From contig NZ_JAAFKG010000005.1 in NCBI RefSeq assembly GCF_013299185.1, positions 138,871 to 202,870 of the forward strand: 64,000 nucleotides of DNA, written 5' to 3'. Under the pieces are notes generated by a model, which saw nothing but the letters and a program-made list of their open reading frames with translations, was not told where the DNA came from and made no database searches. The stretch's first letter is position 1. Every line of letters starts with the position of its first letter. Below are positions 7,714-16,835 of this stretch, one piece after another. The position numbers were made by a program, and so were the translations under genes. This stretch comes from Microcoleus sp. bin48.metabat.b7b8b9.023. GTDB lineage: Bacteria; Cyanobacteriota; Cyanobacteriia; Cyanobacteriales; Microcoleaceae.

Positions 7714-10700
7714 TCACCACGGACTCCCAATCATCACAAAAGCCGACCAATAATAAGGATGCGACAACTTCAAATCTGCAAACCCTTGCAAAGATTGCGG
7801 CAACTCCACTCCCTCACCCCGACTCGAACCCCGCAACTTGCCGCCCTCCAAACGCACATCTCCCCGCAACATCGCAATTTGCGCTTCTCGCAGCGCCGCC
7901 GCCTTAATTGGGGCAATCTTTAACTGCTGATAAAACTCAGCCATCAATCCCAAAGTACCCTCATCCGAAACATACCACAAACTCCCCAAAGCCGTTTTTA
8001 CCCCCGCTTGCAGCGCCAAACCCCCAAAACCTAACTCCGCACTGTCATCACCCACGGCAGTCCGACAAGCACTTAAAACTAATAGATTTACCTGCGGATT
8101 ATTCAATCCCAAATTACGCAATTGATTCAGTCTTAACCGACTATCCCACAACTGAATAAAAGAATTATTCGGCAGTCCCGGACGAAATTCGCCGTGAGTA
8201 GCTAAGTGAATAATCCCAAAAGGTCGGCTTTCATGCTGTTGCTTCAAATTATCGAAAGTGAAACCCTCATTCAGAAAACTGATTCCCGGCCATTCTCGCG
8301 AAATAGCCGCTATTTCCGCAGGAACCGCTGGTAAAGGATTCAACTCCGAAAATTGCGATGCACCCATTGCTAAAACTTCAGATTTCCTGATATCGACGTA
8401 GCGAGTATCTGTTAAATTAATGCTGGGCATCAGGCTGAGATTGTACTTTTCGATCAAAAATTGCTTTTCGTCGTGCAAAGCTGCAAAGGGCATACCTCTC
8501 AAACCGCGATCGACTACAAAAGAAATAGTATCAGTTTCGCACTTCTTCAAATTCTCCTCCAAAGGCTTCACCATCCACTTATAAAGCTGTTGGGCAGATG
8601 GTAGATAACTCGTAGTATTACGCCTGGCTGGATTAGTAATCTCATTCCTAAACATAGTTACAACTTTGAGCAATTCTTCCCGGCGCGCTTCCGGCACAGT
8701 TTTGTGAACCACTGCACCGCAAGAATCTACTAACATTAAATCTAATTTTTCCGATCGCGAAAACAGATAAATTAAGCTGGGTTTCGTTTTCGTTTCGGCG
8801 CCCACCGATACTAATTTTTTCTTGATGTCGTCTACCGATAGTAAATCCTTGCTGATGTTACGACCGAAATATTCCTCGAATTCTTGACCAAAAGATTTCT
8901 CCAGCAGAGGTAAAGCTGCTGATAGTTTCCCTGCATCCAAGTTCCTGCCGATGTCGCTGCGAAATGCTGCCCCAAAAATTGGTTCTCTGGGATTTCCACC
9001 GATGAAATTTCTGAGTTCTCTCGGAGATTGCATTCTTTCCGGCGGCATCCTTTCATCGGGTTTTCCTATATCTCGCGATATTCTGTTTTGGTTCCGTAGC
9101 TGTTCGGGATTTAAGGGTTGTTTGGAATCGGGAAAAATCGATCGCGATTTATCTAATGGAAATCTATCGATTAGCGATGGTGGCAACGAATTTGGGTTAT
9201 TGCGATCGATTGGATTGTTGGGATTGTTGGGATTATTCGGATTGTTGGGATTGTCGGGATTAATTGGATTATTTGGATTATTTGGATTGAGTGGATTACT
9301 GGGATTGAGTGGATTATCTGGATTTAGTGGATTTAGTGGATTGTTGAGATTATTGGGATTGTTGCGATTGTTGGGATTGTTGCGATTGTTGGGATTATTC
9401 GGATTGTTGGGATTGTCGGGATTGTCGGGATTAATTGGTTGGTTGGTAGTGACGATCGCACTATTGCCCTGAGTGTAAGAATTTATGAAAGATTGCCCCT
9501 GAGTAATCGTACCAGAAGTATTGCTCGCGATCGCCCCAGCAGTCCCGTTAGTCGTCGCATTTCCCACCGCAAAAGGCGTCGGCGGATTGACATCACCGCC
9601 GCCGTGGGCGATCCTCACTGTACCCGGTTGAGTGCCGCCAACAGTCGAGATACTGACAGGAGTGCCGTTTTGGTCAAAAGTACCCGTCACCCGCACCAAA
9701 CCCGGAGTCTGGATATTCACCGTACCGCCGGGAGCATTGATTGATGTAATGCTAATATCATTTTGAGCGTTAAGATTTACTCCAGAAGTGCGATCGACAA
9801 CCGCAGGATTAACATTTATTGCCCCGGTTCTGATTTGCCCTCCCGCTAAAATATCCACAACTTCCGCAGCATTGATATTACCAGTAGTGACATTTCCCCT
9901 AGGGCTAGTTAAATCAATTCCAACTCCCTGCAAATTACCCGCAGTCACGTTTCCCAGTGCTTCTAAATTGATATTGCCAGTTGACAAAGTATTGCCGATC
10001 GCAATATTGCCACCGCTATTAACATCAACAGCACTTCCTTGCAAATTACCAGCCGTCACATTTCCCAGTGCTTCTAAATTGATATTTCCAGTTGACAAAG
10101 TATTACCGATCGCCATATTGCCACCGCTATTAACATCAACTGTACTTCCTTGTAAATTTCCCGCAGTAAAATTAGTCGGTGTTCTCGAAACAATCCTGGC
10201 AGCAGGAGCATTTATCCCGATCGCGCTAATATTATTTCCAGCATTGAGAGTTACCGCCGACAGGGGATTAACTGGCTGTGTAGTAGGGCGAGTAATATTA
10301 ACTGTTCCGGTTTGAATTTGCTGCCCCGCCGAAATCGTAACTTGTTCGGCAGCGGTGAGATTGCCAGCGGTGACATTTCCGGTGGTGCTGTTAAGATTAA
10401 TCCCCACTCCCTGCAAATTTCCGGCATTTAAATTGCCAGAAGCTGTCAAATCTACATTAGCTGTAGCGTTGGTATTACCAGTGGTAACAGTTCCCGAATT
10501 GCTGGCAACATTAACTCCGACACCTTGCAAATTTCCTGAACTTACATTGCCAGGAGTTCTGATATTGATATTTCCTGTTGACGCAGTATTCGCAGTTGTA
10601 ATATTCCCCGTGGTGCTGGAAACATCCACGACTCCGCCCTGCAAATTTCCGGCAGTTAAGTTGTTGGTTGCTCTCAAAGCAACGGTGGCAGTGGGAGCAT

Positions 10701-13023
10701 TAACCGATGCGACATTAATATTAGTGTTCGCGTCCAGATTGACTGTGGGAGTAGTAGGATTAACTGGATTAACTGGATTTGCTGCGATCGCATTAACGGT
10801 TATTGGCGCTGTACTGATTTGCTGTCCTGCTACAACTCTGACATCTCCCGTAGAGTCGATCGCACCTGTAGCGACACTTCCGGTGCGGCTGGTGGCTCCA
10901 ACAGTCCTACCCGTGAGGTTCCCCACGTTTAAGTCCCCAGGAGCTGCCAAGGTGACATTCTCGGTTGCTGTAACGCTGGCAGGTGTAGTATTCGGGACGA
11001 TTGTATTGGGATCGTTCAACACTCCCAGAGCGCCGGAGTTGCTGGTAACATTAACTTGAGAACCCCGCAAAGTGCCAAAATTGACATTGCCGAATGCTGT
11101 AAGTGCGATCGCCCCAGAATTCCCAGTGTCGATCGCGCGCGTTACTATATTACCCCCAGTCGAATTCAGATTAATATTGCCCTTGATATCAGCCGGAACG
11201 ATGTCATTTGTCAAATTAATATTGTTAGCAGCCTGAATGTTAATCGTCGAAGCAGACGTTAATCTACCTCCAACTATCGCAGCCCCTTCCCTGCTTTCGA
11301 GATTAATTTGACCGCCATTAATATTTCTAGTTACCACCTCTTGCGCCGCCGACAAAATCACAGGCCCGCCCGCCGAAATGTTTTCCACAGAAATCAAAGT
11401 TCTGCCACTCAAAATTGGCGTCGAACTGAAAATACTATCATCATCTACACTGTCAGGAGAAATACTCACCGGATTTGCCAAACTTGCTACTCCCGCCCGG
11501 AGAATTAAGGCTGGACTGGTAGTTAAAATAGCAATATCTGGATCTGAAGTCGCATTTTCAGTCCGCAATCCAACATCCGGGCCGGTAATTGTAATATCCT
11601 CGCCCACAATACTGCCCCTCGCCTCGACTTTCAGCGAAACCCCAGTATAATCTCCCAAGAAAACATCACCTTCGGAACTAATAATCGGGTCAAATAAACT
11701 GACAAAATTTCCCGGCATTCCCGACAGATTCCGCACCGAAAAATTGCCCCTCGAAGCAAAGTGAGCATCCCCAGAAATGACACCGTTGCTGACTAAACTC
11801 AAATTGCCGCCGCTTTGAAATTGCGGGGGAAGAGACAAGCCGCCCGTCGCGTTTAAGGTGAGAATGTCGATCGCGCGATCGGCCCGAATCTCTAAATTCC
11901 CCCCAGCCCGTGCCAAAAAAGGACTCAGCGCGCGATCGCGAACCCGCACCGCATCCCGTGCCAGCAAATTCAAATCCCCCGCAGTTTGCAGCCTAGCCCC
12001 CGCTAACGTCAGATTTCCCGCAGCCGAAACAGTCGCACTTCCGGCATTCACCTGCGGAAGTACAGACAAGCCGGTTTCCGTAGGGGCGGTGCCCCCGTGC
12101 CCGCCCTCCACGCTGAAATCTGCTGTAGTCCCAGCAGCAATTGCCACATCCCCAGAATTCACCTGCAAACCAGAGTCCACAAGCTGCACGCTACCATCAG
12201 CAGCAACAGCAACACCCGTCGCCTGATTTTGGCCAGAACCTGTCAGCAACTGCGACAAAGAAACAGGATTCAAACTTTGTTGAGAATTCGGAAAATTAGC
12301 ACCAGTTGGGATTTCCAAATTCAACAAAAGCCCCCGTTGACCGATCCGCAAAACATTCTCGCCCGGAACAGCAACAACAGTAATTTGTCCGCCCGGTGCC
12401 GACAACTGCCCCGTACTCACAACCGTACCGCCCAGCAAAGCCAAACTTTGGCCCGGAGTCACAGCCAAATTGCCAGCATTAACAATACTTCCCGGTTGAT
12501 TCGCCCCAAAATAAAAAGCATTTGGCGCACCAACTAAGGCACTAAAATTATTTGTACCTGCCGCATTAAACCAATTAGAACCAAAACCCACATTATTAGC
12601 AGTAGTCGCAGTAAAAGCACCAGGCACATTCAAACTCGCGTTCGGGCCAAACACAATCCCCGCAGGATTAATTAAAAACAGATTAGAATTGCCACCCGTG
12701 ACCGTAATTAAACCATTAATTAGCGAAGGGTTCCCACCAGCAATGCGAGCTAATATATTTTGAATAGCCGAATTAGTCAGAAAATTAGCAACTTGACCTT
12801 CATTCAAGCCGAACTGCCCAAAACTGTGAAAAAGATTCGCCCCGTCTCCCGACAAACTGCCACCGTTAATATCGTAGCGGTTGCCATTGCGGATGACAGC
12901 AGTGCCAGTACCGTCAGCAGCAGGCACAACTGTTTGCGCCTGCGCGAAAGTATTAAAAATTAACAAAGAAAACGGACAAATAAATAGCCCGACCTTTTTA
13001 ATCTTTAAGTTGACATTTTTCAT
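7714..13023 (-). CDS. Secreted two-partner-secretion exoprotein with C-terminal CHAT caspase-like domain
   Basis: 1769 residues. A signal peptide at about 1-29 ends 'FNTFAQA'. The hemagglutination-activity/TPS domain (about 30-160) carries 'GANLFHSFGQF', 'NLFLINPAGIVFGPNA' and 'SLNVPGAFTATTA'. A long beta-helix of repeats such as 'VTAGNLQGVG' and 'STGNIN' follows to about 1150. Then comes an Asn-Pro-rich linker of NPx triplets (about 1190-1275). The C-terminal CHAT domain (about 1400-1769) has 'IIHLATHGEF' (His about 1606) and 'LLVLSACRTAVGD' (Cys about 1650), the caspase-like dyad, then 'GVKTALGSLWYVSDEGT'. It is probably exported by a TpsB such as the one at 58964-61240. The role of the exported protease domain is not known. 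Confidence 0.92.
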   Translation of the reverse strand: MKNVNLKIKKVGLFICPFSLLIFNTFAQAQTVVPAADGTGTAVIRNGNRYDINGGSLSGDGANLFHSFGQFGLNEGQVANFLTNSAIQNILARIAGGNPSLINGLITVTGGNSNLFLINPAGIVFGPNASLNVPGAFTATTANNVGFGSNWFNAAGTNNFSALVGAPNAFYFGANQPGSIVNAGNLAVTPGQSLALLGGTVVSTGQLSAPGGQITVVAVPGENVLRIGQRGLLLNLEIPTGANFPNSQQSLNPVSLSQLLTGSGQNQATGVAVAADGSVQLVDSGLQVNSGDVAIAAGTTADFSVEGGHGGTAPTETGLSVLPQVNAGSATVSAAGNLTLAGARLQTAGDLNLLARDAVRVRDRALSPFLARAGGNLEIRADRAIDILTLNATGGLSLPPQFQSGGNLSLVSNGVISGDAHFASRGNFSVRNLSGMPGNFVSLFDPIISSEGDVFLGDYTGVSLKVEARGSIVGEDITITGPDVGLRTENATSDPDIAILTTSPALILRAGVASLANPVSISPDSVDDDSIFSSTPILSGRTLISVENISAGGPVILSAAQEVVTRNINGGQINLESREGAAIVGGRLTSASTINIQAANNINLTNDIVPADIKGNINLNSTGGNIVTRAIDTGNSGAIALTAFGNVNFGTLRGSQVNVTSNSGALGVLNDPNTIVPNTTPASVTATENVTLAAPGDLNVGNLTGRTVGATSRTGSVATGAIDSTGDVRVVAGQQISTAPITVNAIAANPVNPVNPTTPTVNLDANTNINVASVNAPTATVALRATNNLTAGNLQGGVVDVSSTTGNITTANTASTGNINIRTPGNVSSGNLQGVGVNVASNSGTVTTGNTNATANVDLTASGNLNAGNLQGVGINLNSTTGNVTAGNLTAAEQVTISAGQQIQTGTVNITRPTTQPVNPLSAVTLNAGNNISAIGINAPAARIVSRTPTNFTAGNLQGSTVDVNSGGNMAIGNTLSTGNINLEALGNVTAGNLQGSAVDVNSGGNIAIGNTLSTGNINLEALGNVTAGNLQGVGIDLTSPRGNVTTGNINAAEVVDILAGGQIRTGAINVNPAVVDRTSGVNLNAQNDISITSINAPGGTVNIQTPGLVRVTGTFDQNGTPVSISTVGGTQPGTVRIAHGGGDVNPPTPFAVGNATTNGTAGAIASNTSGTITQGQSFINSYTQGNSAIVTTNQPINPDNPDNPNNPNNPNNRNNPNNRNNPNNLNNPLNPLNPDNPLNPSNPLNPNNPNNPINPDNPNNPNNPNNPNNPIDRNNPNSLPPSLIDRFPLDKSRSIFPDSKQPLNPEQLRNQNRISRDIGKPDERMPPERMQSPRELRNFIGGNPREPIFGAAFRSDIGRNLDAGKLSAALPLLEKSFGQEFEEYFGRNISKDLLSVDDIKKKLVSVGAETKTKPSLIYLFSRSEKLDLMLVDSCGAVVHKTVPEARREELLKVVTMFRNEITNPARRNTTSYLPSAQQLYKWMVKPLEENLKKCETDTISFVVDRGLRGMPFAALHDEKQFLIEKYNLSLMPSINLTDTRYVDIRKSEVLAMGASQFSELNPLPAVPAEIAAISREWPGISFLNEGFTFDNLKQQHESRPFGIIHLATHGEFRPGLPNNSFIQLWDSRLRLNQLRNLGLNNPQVNLLVLSACRTAVGDDSAELGFGGLALQAGVKTALGSLWYVSDEGTLGLMAEFYQQLKIAPIKAAALREAQIAMLRGDVRLEGGKLRGSSRGEGVELPQSLQGFADLKLSHPYYWSAFVMIGSPW
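9193..9446 (-). repeat. Nine-base repeat encoding the NPx linker of the TPS-CHAT protein
   Basis: On the + strand the block is built from variants of 'GGATTGTTG' and 'GGATTATTC'. On the coding strand these give tandem Asn-Pro-Asn/Asp/Leu triplets. The unit is a multiple of three, so copy-number changes keep the frame and only alter the length of the spacer between the beta-helix and the CHAT domain. Confidence 0.85.
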
Positions 13024-13104
13024 GGGCAGCTACAGTCGATCGCAATTTCCCTCAATTATCGCACCCGCGCACAAAATAATCGTAAATTACAAATTAATTA
13101 GCTC

Positions 13105-13998
13105 ATGACAACTCCCACAATCAAAAGCTTGTACACAGACGGCGCTTGTTCCGGCAACCCAGGCCCCGGCGGTTGGGGTGCAGTCATCTGCTTCGCCGAC
13201 GGCAAATGTCACGAACTAGGCGGGCGAGACCCCCAAACTACCAACAACCGCATGGAAATGCAGGCTGCCGTCGCTGCACTCGAATTTTTTGCCAATTCCG
13301 GTCAAACCGAACCAGTCACCGTTTACACCGACAGCGAATACGTTAAAAACGGCATCACCAAATGGATTCAAGGCTGGAAAAACAAAGGCTGGAAAACCTC
13401 AACAGGCAAAGATGTCGTCAACCAAGACCTTTGGCACCTGCTAGACAAGCTGAATTCCCGACAAATCAAGTGGGAACACGTCCGCGGCCACTCCGGCGAC
13501 TTCTACAACGACAGGTGCGATGAAATTGCCCGCAGCTTCTCTCACAATCGCACTCCCGCCCTGCAACAGCATCGACCAACAACAGATGAGTCTGGGTCAT
13601 CGCCGCTAGACATTGAAAACCCAATTGTTTTGGAAGAAACGGACACAACTGGTAACAAAACGATAGAATCCTATGTCATAACTTCTGACCTTCCGATCTC
13701 CAACTCTACCATGATGGATTCAACTGCCGATACCCTGGAGAACTTACCCCGCGAGGTGAGGGTTCAGGAACTCCGCAACCTGATCGAGACGTTGCACATA
13801 GCTGACGAAGTTGCCACCAAAGGCTACTTGATTACCAGTTCTGAACTGGCTGATTTGATGGATGTAAATGCCAGCGCTGTCACCAGCCGTGGAGACAACT
13901 GGGTTTGGCGCAACTGGGTAGTTTCTCGCGTGCGCCGCGAGGGCAACCAAATTCTCTGGCAATTAGAGCGCATCGACCACGTTAGTACGACTGATTAA
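13105..13998 (+). CDS. rnhA: Ribonuclease HI with C-terminal extension
   Basis: 297 residues. The first 150 are a complete RNase HI: 'SLYTDGACSGNPGPGGWGA' (Asp12), 'TTNNRMEMQAAVAAL' (Glu51), 'VTVYTDSEYV' (Asp76), 'HVRGHSGDFYNDRCDEIAR' (His129 and Asp139). These make up the DEDD site that cleaves RNA in RNA:DNA hybrids. The 140-residue extension includes 'KGYLITSSELADLMDVNASAVTSRGDNW' as a likely small helix-turn-helix-like module, then 'WRNWVVSRVRREGNQILWQLERI'. I know similar tails from cyanobacterial RNases HI but not their function. It diverges from the TPS-CHAT gene, with 81 bp between starts. Confidence 0.95.
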   Translation: MTTPTIKSLYTDGACSGNPGPGGWGAVICFADGKCHELGGRDPQTTNNRMEMQAAVAALEFFANSGQTEPVTVYTDSEYVKNGITKWIQGWKNKGWKTSTGKDVVNQDLWHLLDKLNSRQIKWEHVRGHSGDFYNDRCDEIARSFSHNRTPALQQHRPTTDESGSSPLDIENPIVLEETDTTGNKTIESYVITSDLPISNSTMMDSTADTLENLPREVRVQELRNLIETLHIADEVATKGYLITSSELADLMDVNASAVTSRGDNWVWRNWVVSRVRREGNQILWQLERIDHVSTTD

Positions 13999-14353
13999 TC
14001 ATCAGTCATAAGTCCTCAGTCAGATTGTGACAAATGCCTTCTGGCTGCTGCAATATCTAGGACTAATTGCAAGAACTCAAACGGTAGGTGCGCGCAGCGC
14101 ACCTTACCTGTTTCCAGAGAGGAAAAATAATTTAACTTATAATTAAATACGGTTTAGTTAAAATGGTCATTGCGAGGAACGAAGCAATCTCTGTATCTAT
14201 TTTTTATATAGTTTTACCCCTAGGGCGGTCTTAAGTAAATGGTATTATAAAACTTCATTAAGTTTGTAAGCAATAGTAACCAATGATAGTATCATATAGT
14301 CAGAAAGTCAACAAACGAGAATTATAGCGATCGTTAAAAAATGGAGAGTCTAA
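13999..14353. other. Gene-free stretch before tnpB, probable left part of the insertion element
   Basis: Contains a 'TCATTGCGAGGAACGAAGCAATCTC'-type dispersed motif near 14169 and AT-rich sequence. 'ATGGAGAGTCTAAATG' places a GGAG-type ribosome binding site before tnpB. I could not fix the left end of the IS200/IS605-type element; no tnpA is present. Confidence 0.5.
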
Positions 14354-15637
14354 ATGCAACTAGCAGAGAGACACATCATTAAATCCACCGAACACCGTTT
14401 TATTGAAATTGATGTACTAGCCTTTAAATCCAAAAATTTGTATAACGCCGCTAACTACATTATCCGTCAAAGTTTTGTTTACGGATGGGGTTATATCAAT
14501 TACAACGAAATGAATCGTTTGATGAAATCTCATCAAGCATACAAAGAATTGCCAGCCAAGGTAAGTCAACAAATATTAATGATATTAGACAAAAATTGGA
14601 AGTCTTTTTTTGAAGCAGTCAAAGCTTACAAAAATAACCCCACAAAATTCAGCGGTCGCCCGAAATTACCGAAGTACAAAGATAAAGTCAAGGGTCGGAA
14701 TATTCTAGTCTATACGATTCAAGCCATTAGTAGCAAGGAACTCAAGAAAGGAATTATCAAGCTTTCCGGTACTAATATTTTAATTAAAACCCAGGTCAAA
14801 CCAGAGAAAATTTGTCAAATTAGATTAGTGCCAAAATGTGATTCCTATGTAATTGAGGTAATTTACAATGCCTGTACCCAGCCGGAGTCCACCGTCGAGA
14901 ACAAAAAAGAATTAGTAGCTAGTATCGATTTAGGATTGAATAACTTAGTAGCGCTAACTTCAAATCAGCCGGGATTTGTCCCATTACTGATTAACGGGCG
15001 ACCACTGAAATCAATTAATCAATTCTACAACAAACGTAAGGCACAACTACAATCTCAATTAAAGGGAAATCGCTGCTCCTCCTCACGCCTTGGGCGCCTA
15101 ACTCGTTGCCGCCATCAAAAAGTTAATAACTACTTGCATCACACCAGTCGGCAGATAATCAATCTGCTTGCATCAGAAAAGATAGGGATGCTAGTAATTG
15201 GCAAAAACCCACAATGGAAAAACGAGATTAATTTAGGAAAGAAAACTAATCAAAACTTTGTCAGCATTCCTCATTCTCGACTAATTGAAATGTTGAAATA
15301 CAAAGCTGAATTGGTCGGAATAAAGGTAATAGAGCAAGAAGAATCCTATACTTCCAAATCTAATTTTCTGAATTTAGATCCAATTCCTGTCTACGGAAAT
15401 ATTGGCTCTCAGGATGTCACATTTAGTGGGAAACGAATTAAGAGAGGATTGTATAGAACGTCGTGCAGTAGATTGATTAATGCCGATGTTAACGCATCTT
15501 ATAATATCTTAAGAAAAGCAATCCCAAATGCTTTTAGCGATGGGATAGGGAGCTGCGTAGCTCAGCCGAGGCGGGTCAATCCGCTCGAAGTGAAAGGGAA
15601 AGGGGAGAGACTTGATGCCTCCCACGTCATATCATAG
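14354..15637 (+). CDS. tnpB: TnpB, IS200/IS605-family RNA-guided nuclease (no TnpA)
   Basis: 427 residues. An N-terminal helical/WED-type part is followed by a RuvC core: 'VASIDLGLNNLVAL' (Asp192), 'INADVNASYNILRKA' (Asp378), and between them 'QEESYTSKSNFLNLDPIPVYG'. In well-studied TnpBs the second acidic residue lies in an 'IviEdL' strand. Here that strand reads 'MLVIGKNPQWKNE', with no Glu. A substitute is available in 'QEESYTSK' (Glu329/Glu330). The four-Cys zinc finger is also missing. TnpB uses a right-end RNA as guide and cuts the empty donor site, helping element retention. The gene starts 355 bp after rnhA and stops 26 bp before the next gene. It looks intact. Confidence 0.93.
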   Translation: MQLAERHIIKSTEHRFIEIDVLAFKSKNLYNAANYIIRQSFVYGWGYINYNEMNRLMKSHQAYKELPAKVSQQILMILDKNWKSFFEAVKAYKNNPTKFSGRPKLPKYKDKVKGRNILVYTIQAISSKELKKGIIKLSGTNILIKTQVKPEKICQIRLVPKCDSYVIEVIYNACTQPESTVENKKELVASIDLGLNNLVALTSNQPGFVPLLINGRPLKSINQFYNKRKAQLQSQLKGNRCSSSRLGRLTRCRHQKVNNYLHHTSRQIINLLASEKIGMLVIGKNPQWKNEINLGKKTNQNFVSIPHSRLIEMLKYKAELVGIKVIEQEESYTSKSNFLNLDPIPVYGNIGSQDVTFSGKRIKRGLYRTSCSRLINADVNASYNILRKAIPNAFSDGIGSCVAQPRRVNPLEVKGKGERLDASHVIS

Positions 15638-15660
15638 ATGACTATACTTTTACCAGCTAT
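15541..15660 (+). ncRNA. Candidate omega/reRNA scaffold at the 3' end of tnpB
   Basis: The 3' end of tnpB overlaps two good hairpins: GAGCT-gcgt-AGCTC at 15550-15563 and GCGG-gtcaat-CCGC at 15571-15584. A purine-rich run 'GTGAAAGGGAAAGGGGAGAG' follows. Omega RNAs of TnpB elements come from exactly this position, with the guide lying just beyond the right end. The exact end of the element, and therefore the guide, is not determined. Confidence 0.4.
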
Positions 15661-15663
15661 TTT

Positions 15664-16488
15664 ATGCAAATTACGACTGTCGCCGGCCCTGCGGGGCGAC
15701 TCAATCTCACCGACACGGGCGCAGCCAGCAGCGCAGAAGCACAACCCATCCCCCTCCTGTTAGTACACGGTATGGCATACCACCTCGGAGTCTGGGACGA
15801 GACGATCGCACTTTTGCGCGCCAATCTCGGCCCAAACCAGCGCATTCTGGCGATCGACCTCCGGGGCCACGGCGCATCCGATCCGCCCGCAGACGGCGAC
15901 TACACACCCCATAGCTGCGCCACCGACATCATCGCCATCCTCGACGCCCTGAATATCCCCCAAGTAGCCCTCGTCGGGCACAGCTTCGGTTCCCTCGTCG
16001 TCCTCGCCACCGCCGACGCCGCCCCAACCCGAATCACCCGCGTCATCCTAGCCGATCCCCCCGGTGACTTTAACTACCTGCCACCATCCGTATACGAAGA
16101 ACAGATGGTTCCCTTCCTCGCAGCGCTAGCGGGCGATGACTACCGCGCTGCGGCAGAGGAAAAGTTCTCCCAAGCCCTCGAAGGCGGTACTGCTGCGACG
16201 CGGGAAACCACGATCGCACACCTTAGGGCCACGCCGCGCGATCGCCTCATCGGTATGTACAAAGGTATGTTTGCTTACGATGCAGTTGGTGCGATCGATC
16301 GCATCCTTGCAACTGGGGGCACTCAAATCTCAGCAGTCCTCGCCCCGGCCAACTCCTGGCCCTTCAGCCTCCACCTACTCCGCCCCCAAATTGCCACCAC
16401 CGTCATACCAGAAACCAGCCACTGGTTGCAGCTTGATGCGCCGGTTCCCTTTGCCGAAGCAGTGACAGCGGCACTGATTAGTGATTAG
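15664..16488 (+). CDS. Alpha/beta hydrolase
   Basis: 274 residues. 'LLLVHGMAYH' (oxyanion-hole HG at 35-36), 'ILAIDLRGHGASDPP', nucleophile elbow 'VALVGHSFGSLVV' (Ser107), and 'VIPETSHWLQLDAP' (His253) give a complete Ser-His arrangement. The acid is probably an Asp in the segment before the last strand. It is cytosolic, with no signal peptide. The substrate is not evident; relatives include esterases, haloperoxidase-like enzymes and C-C hydrolases. The gene is GC-richer than its surroundings. It begins just after the TnpB element, so its native promoter may have been displaced by the insertion. Confidence 0.88.
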   Translation: MQITTVAGPAGRLNLTDTGAASSAEAQPIPLLLVHGMAYHLGVWDETIALLRANLGPNQRILAIDLRGHGASDPPADGDYTPHSCATDIIAILDALNIPQVALVGHSFGSLVVLATADAAPTRITRVILADPPGDFNYLPPSVYEEQMVPFLAALAGDDYRAAAEEKFSQALEGGTAATRETTIAHLRATPRDRLIGMYKGMFAYDAVGAIDRILATGGTQISAVLAPANSWPFSLHLLRPQIATTVIPETSHWLQLDAPVPFAEAVTAALISD

Positions 16489-16835
16489 TCATCAGTCATC
16501 AGTCATCAGTCATTAGTCATCTCCGGTGGATTGACCACAATCAGATTGGTTCGTAGTGCGGACTTCAGTCCGCAGCATTATGCGGACACCAGGACGCACT
16601 ACGAACCGTTTTTGTGATGGTAATCTACCGGACATGATATGAGTCATTGAAGGCGATCGATCTCCTATGTTGAACACCATTTAGGCATTTGCGAGCTCAG
16701 AAACCGGGTTTTTTACCATTACTGCGGGCTGCGGCGAAGGATTTTCGTAAAAACAACCCGGTTTCTCGCCACCCGTTGTAATTATCTGCGTTAATTTGCG
16801 TTCATCTGCGGTTGAACGATCGATCGAATATTTAT
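16487..16835. repeat. Gene-free stretch made of several short repeat families
   Basis: It holds five AGTCATC-type heptamers (16487-16521), a TTCGTAGT palindrome (16547-16607), a 'CCGGACATGATATGAGT' motif shared with other gaps, an AAACCGGGTTTT inverted repeat (16699-16766) and an 'ATTATCTGCGTTAATTTGCG' motif also found near 32884 and 36400. No gene is visible. Confidence 0.75.

Noticed and set aside
8951..9472. 173-codon frame rich in 'GLLGLLGLFGLLGL'
   Set aside because: It is the complementary reading of the NPx nine-base repeat, not a membrane protein.
9788..11059. Long + strand frames (175 and 234 codons) opposite the TPS-CHAT gene
   Set aside because: They are shadows of the beta-helix repeats on the minus strand; composition is Leu/Pro/Val-rich without any motif, and the minus-strand gene is unbroken.
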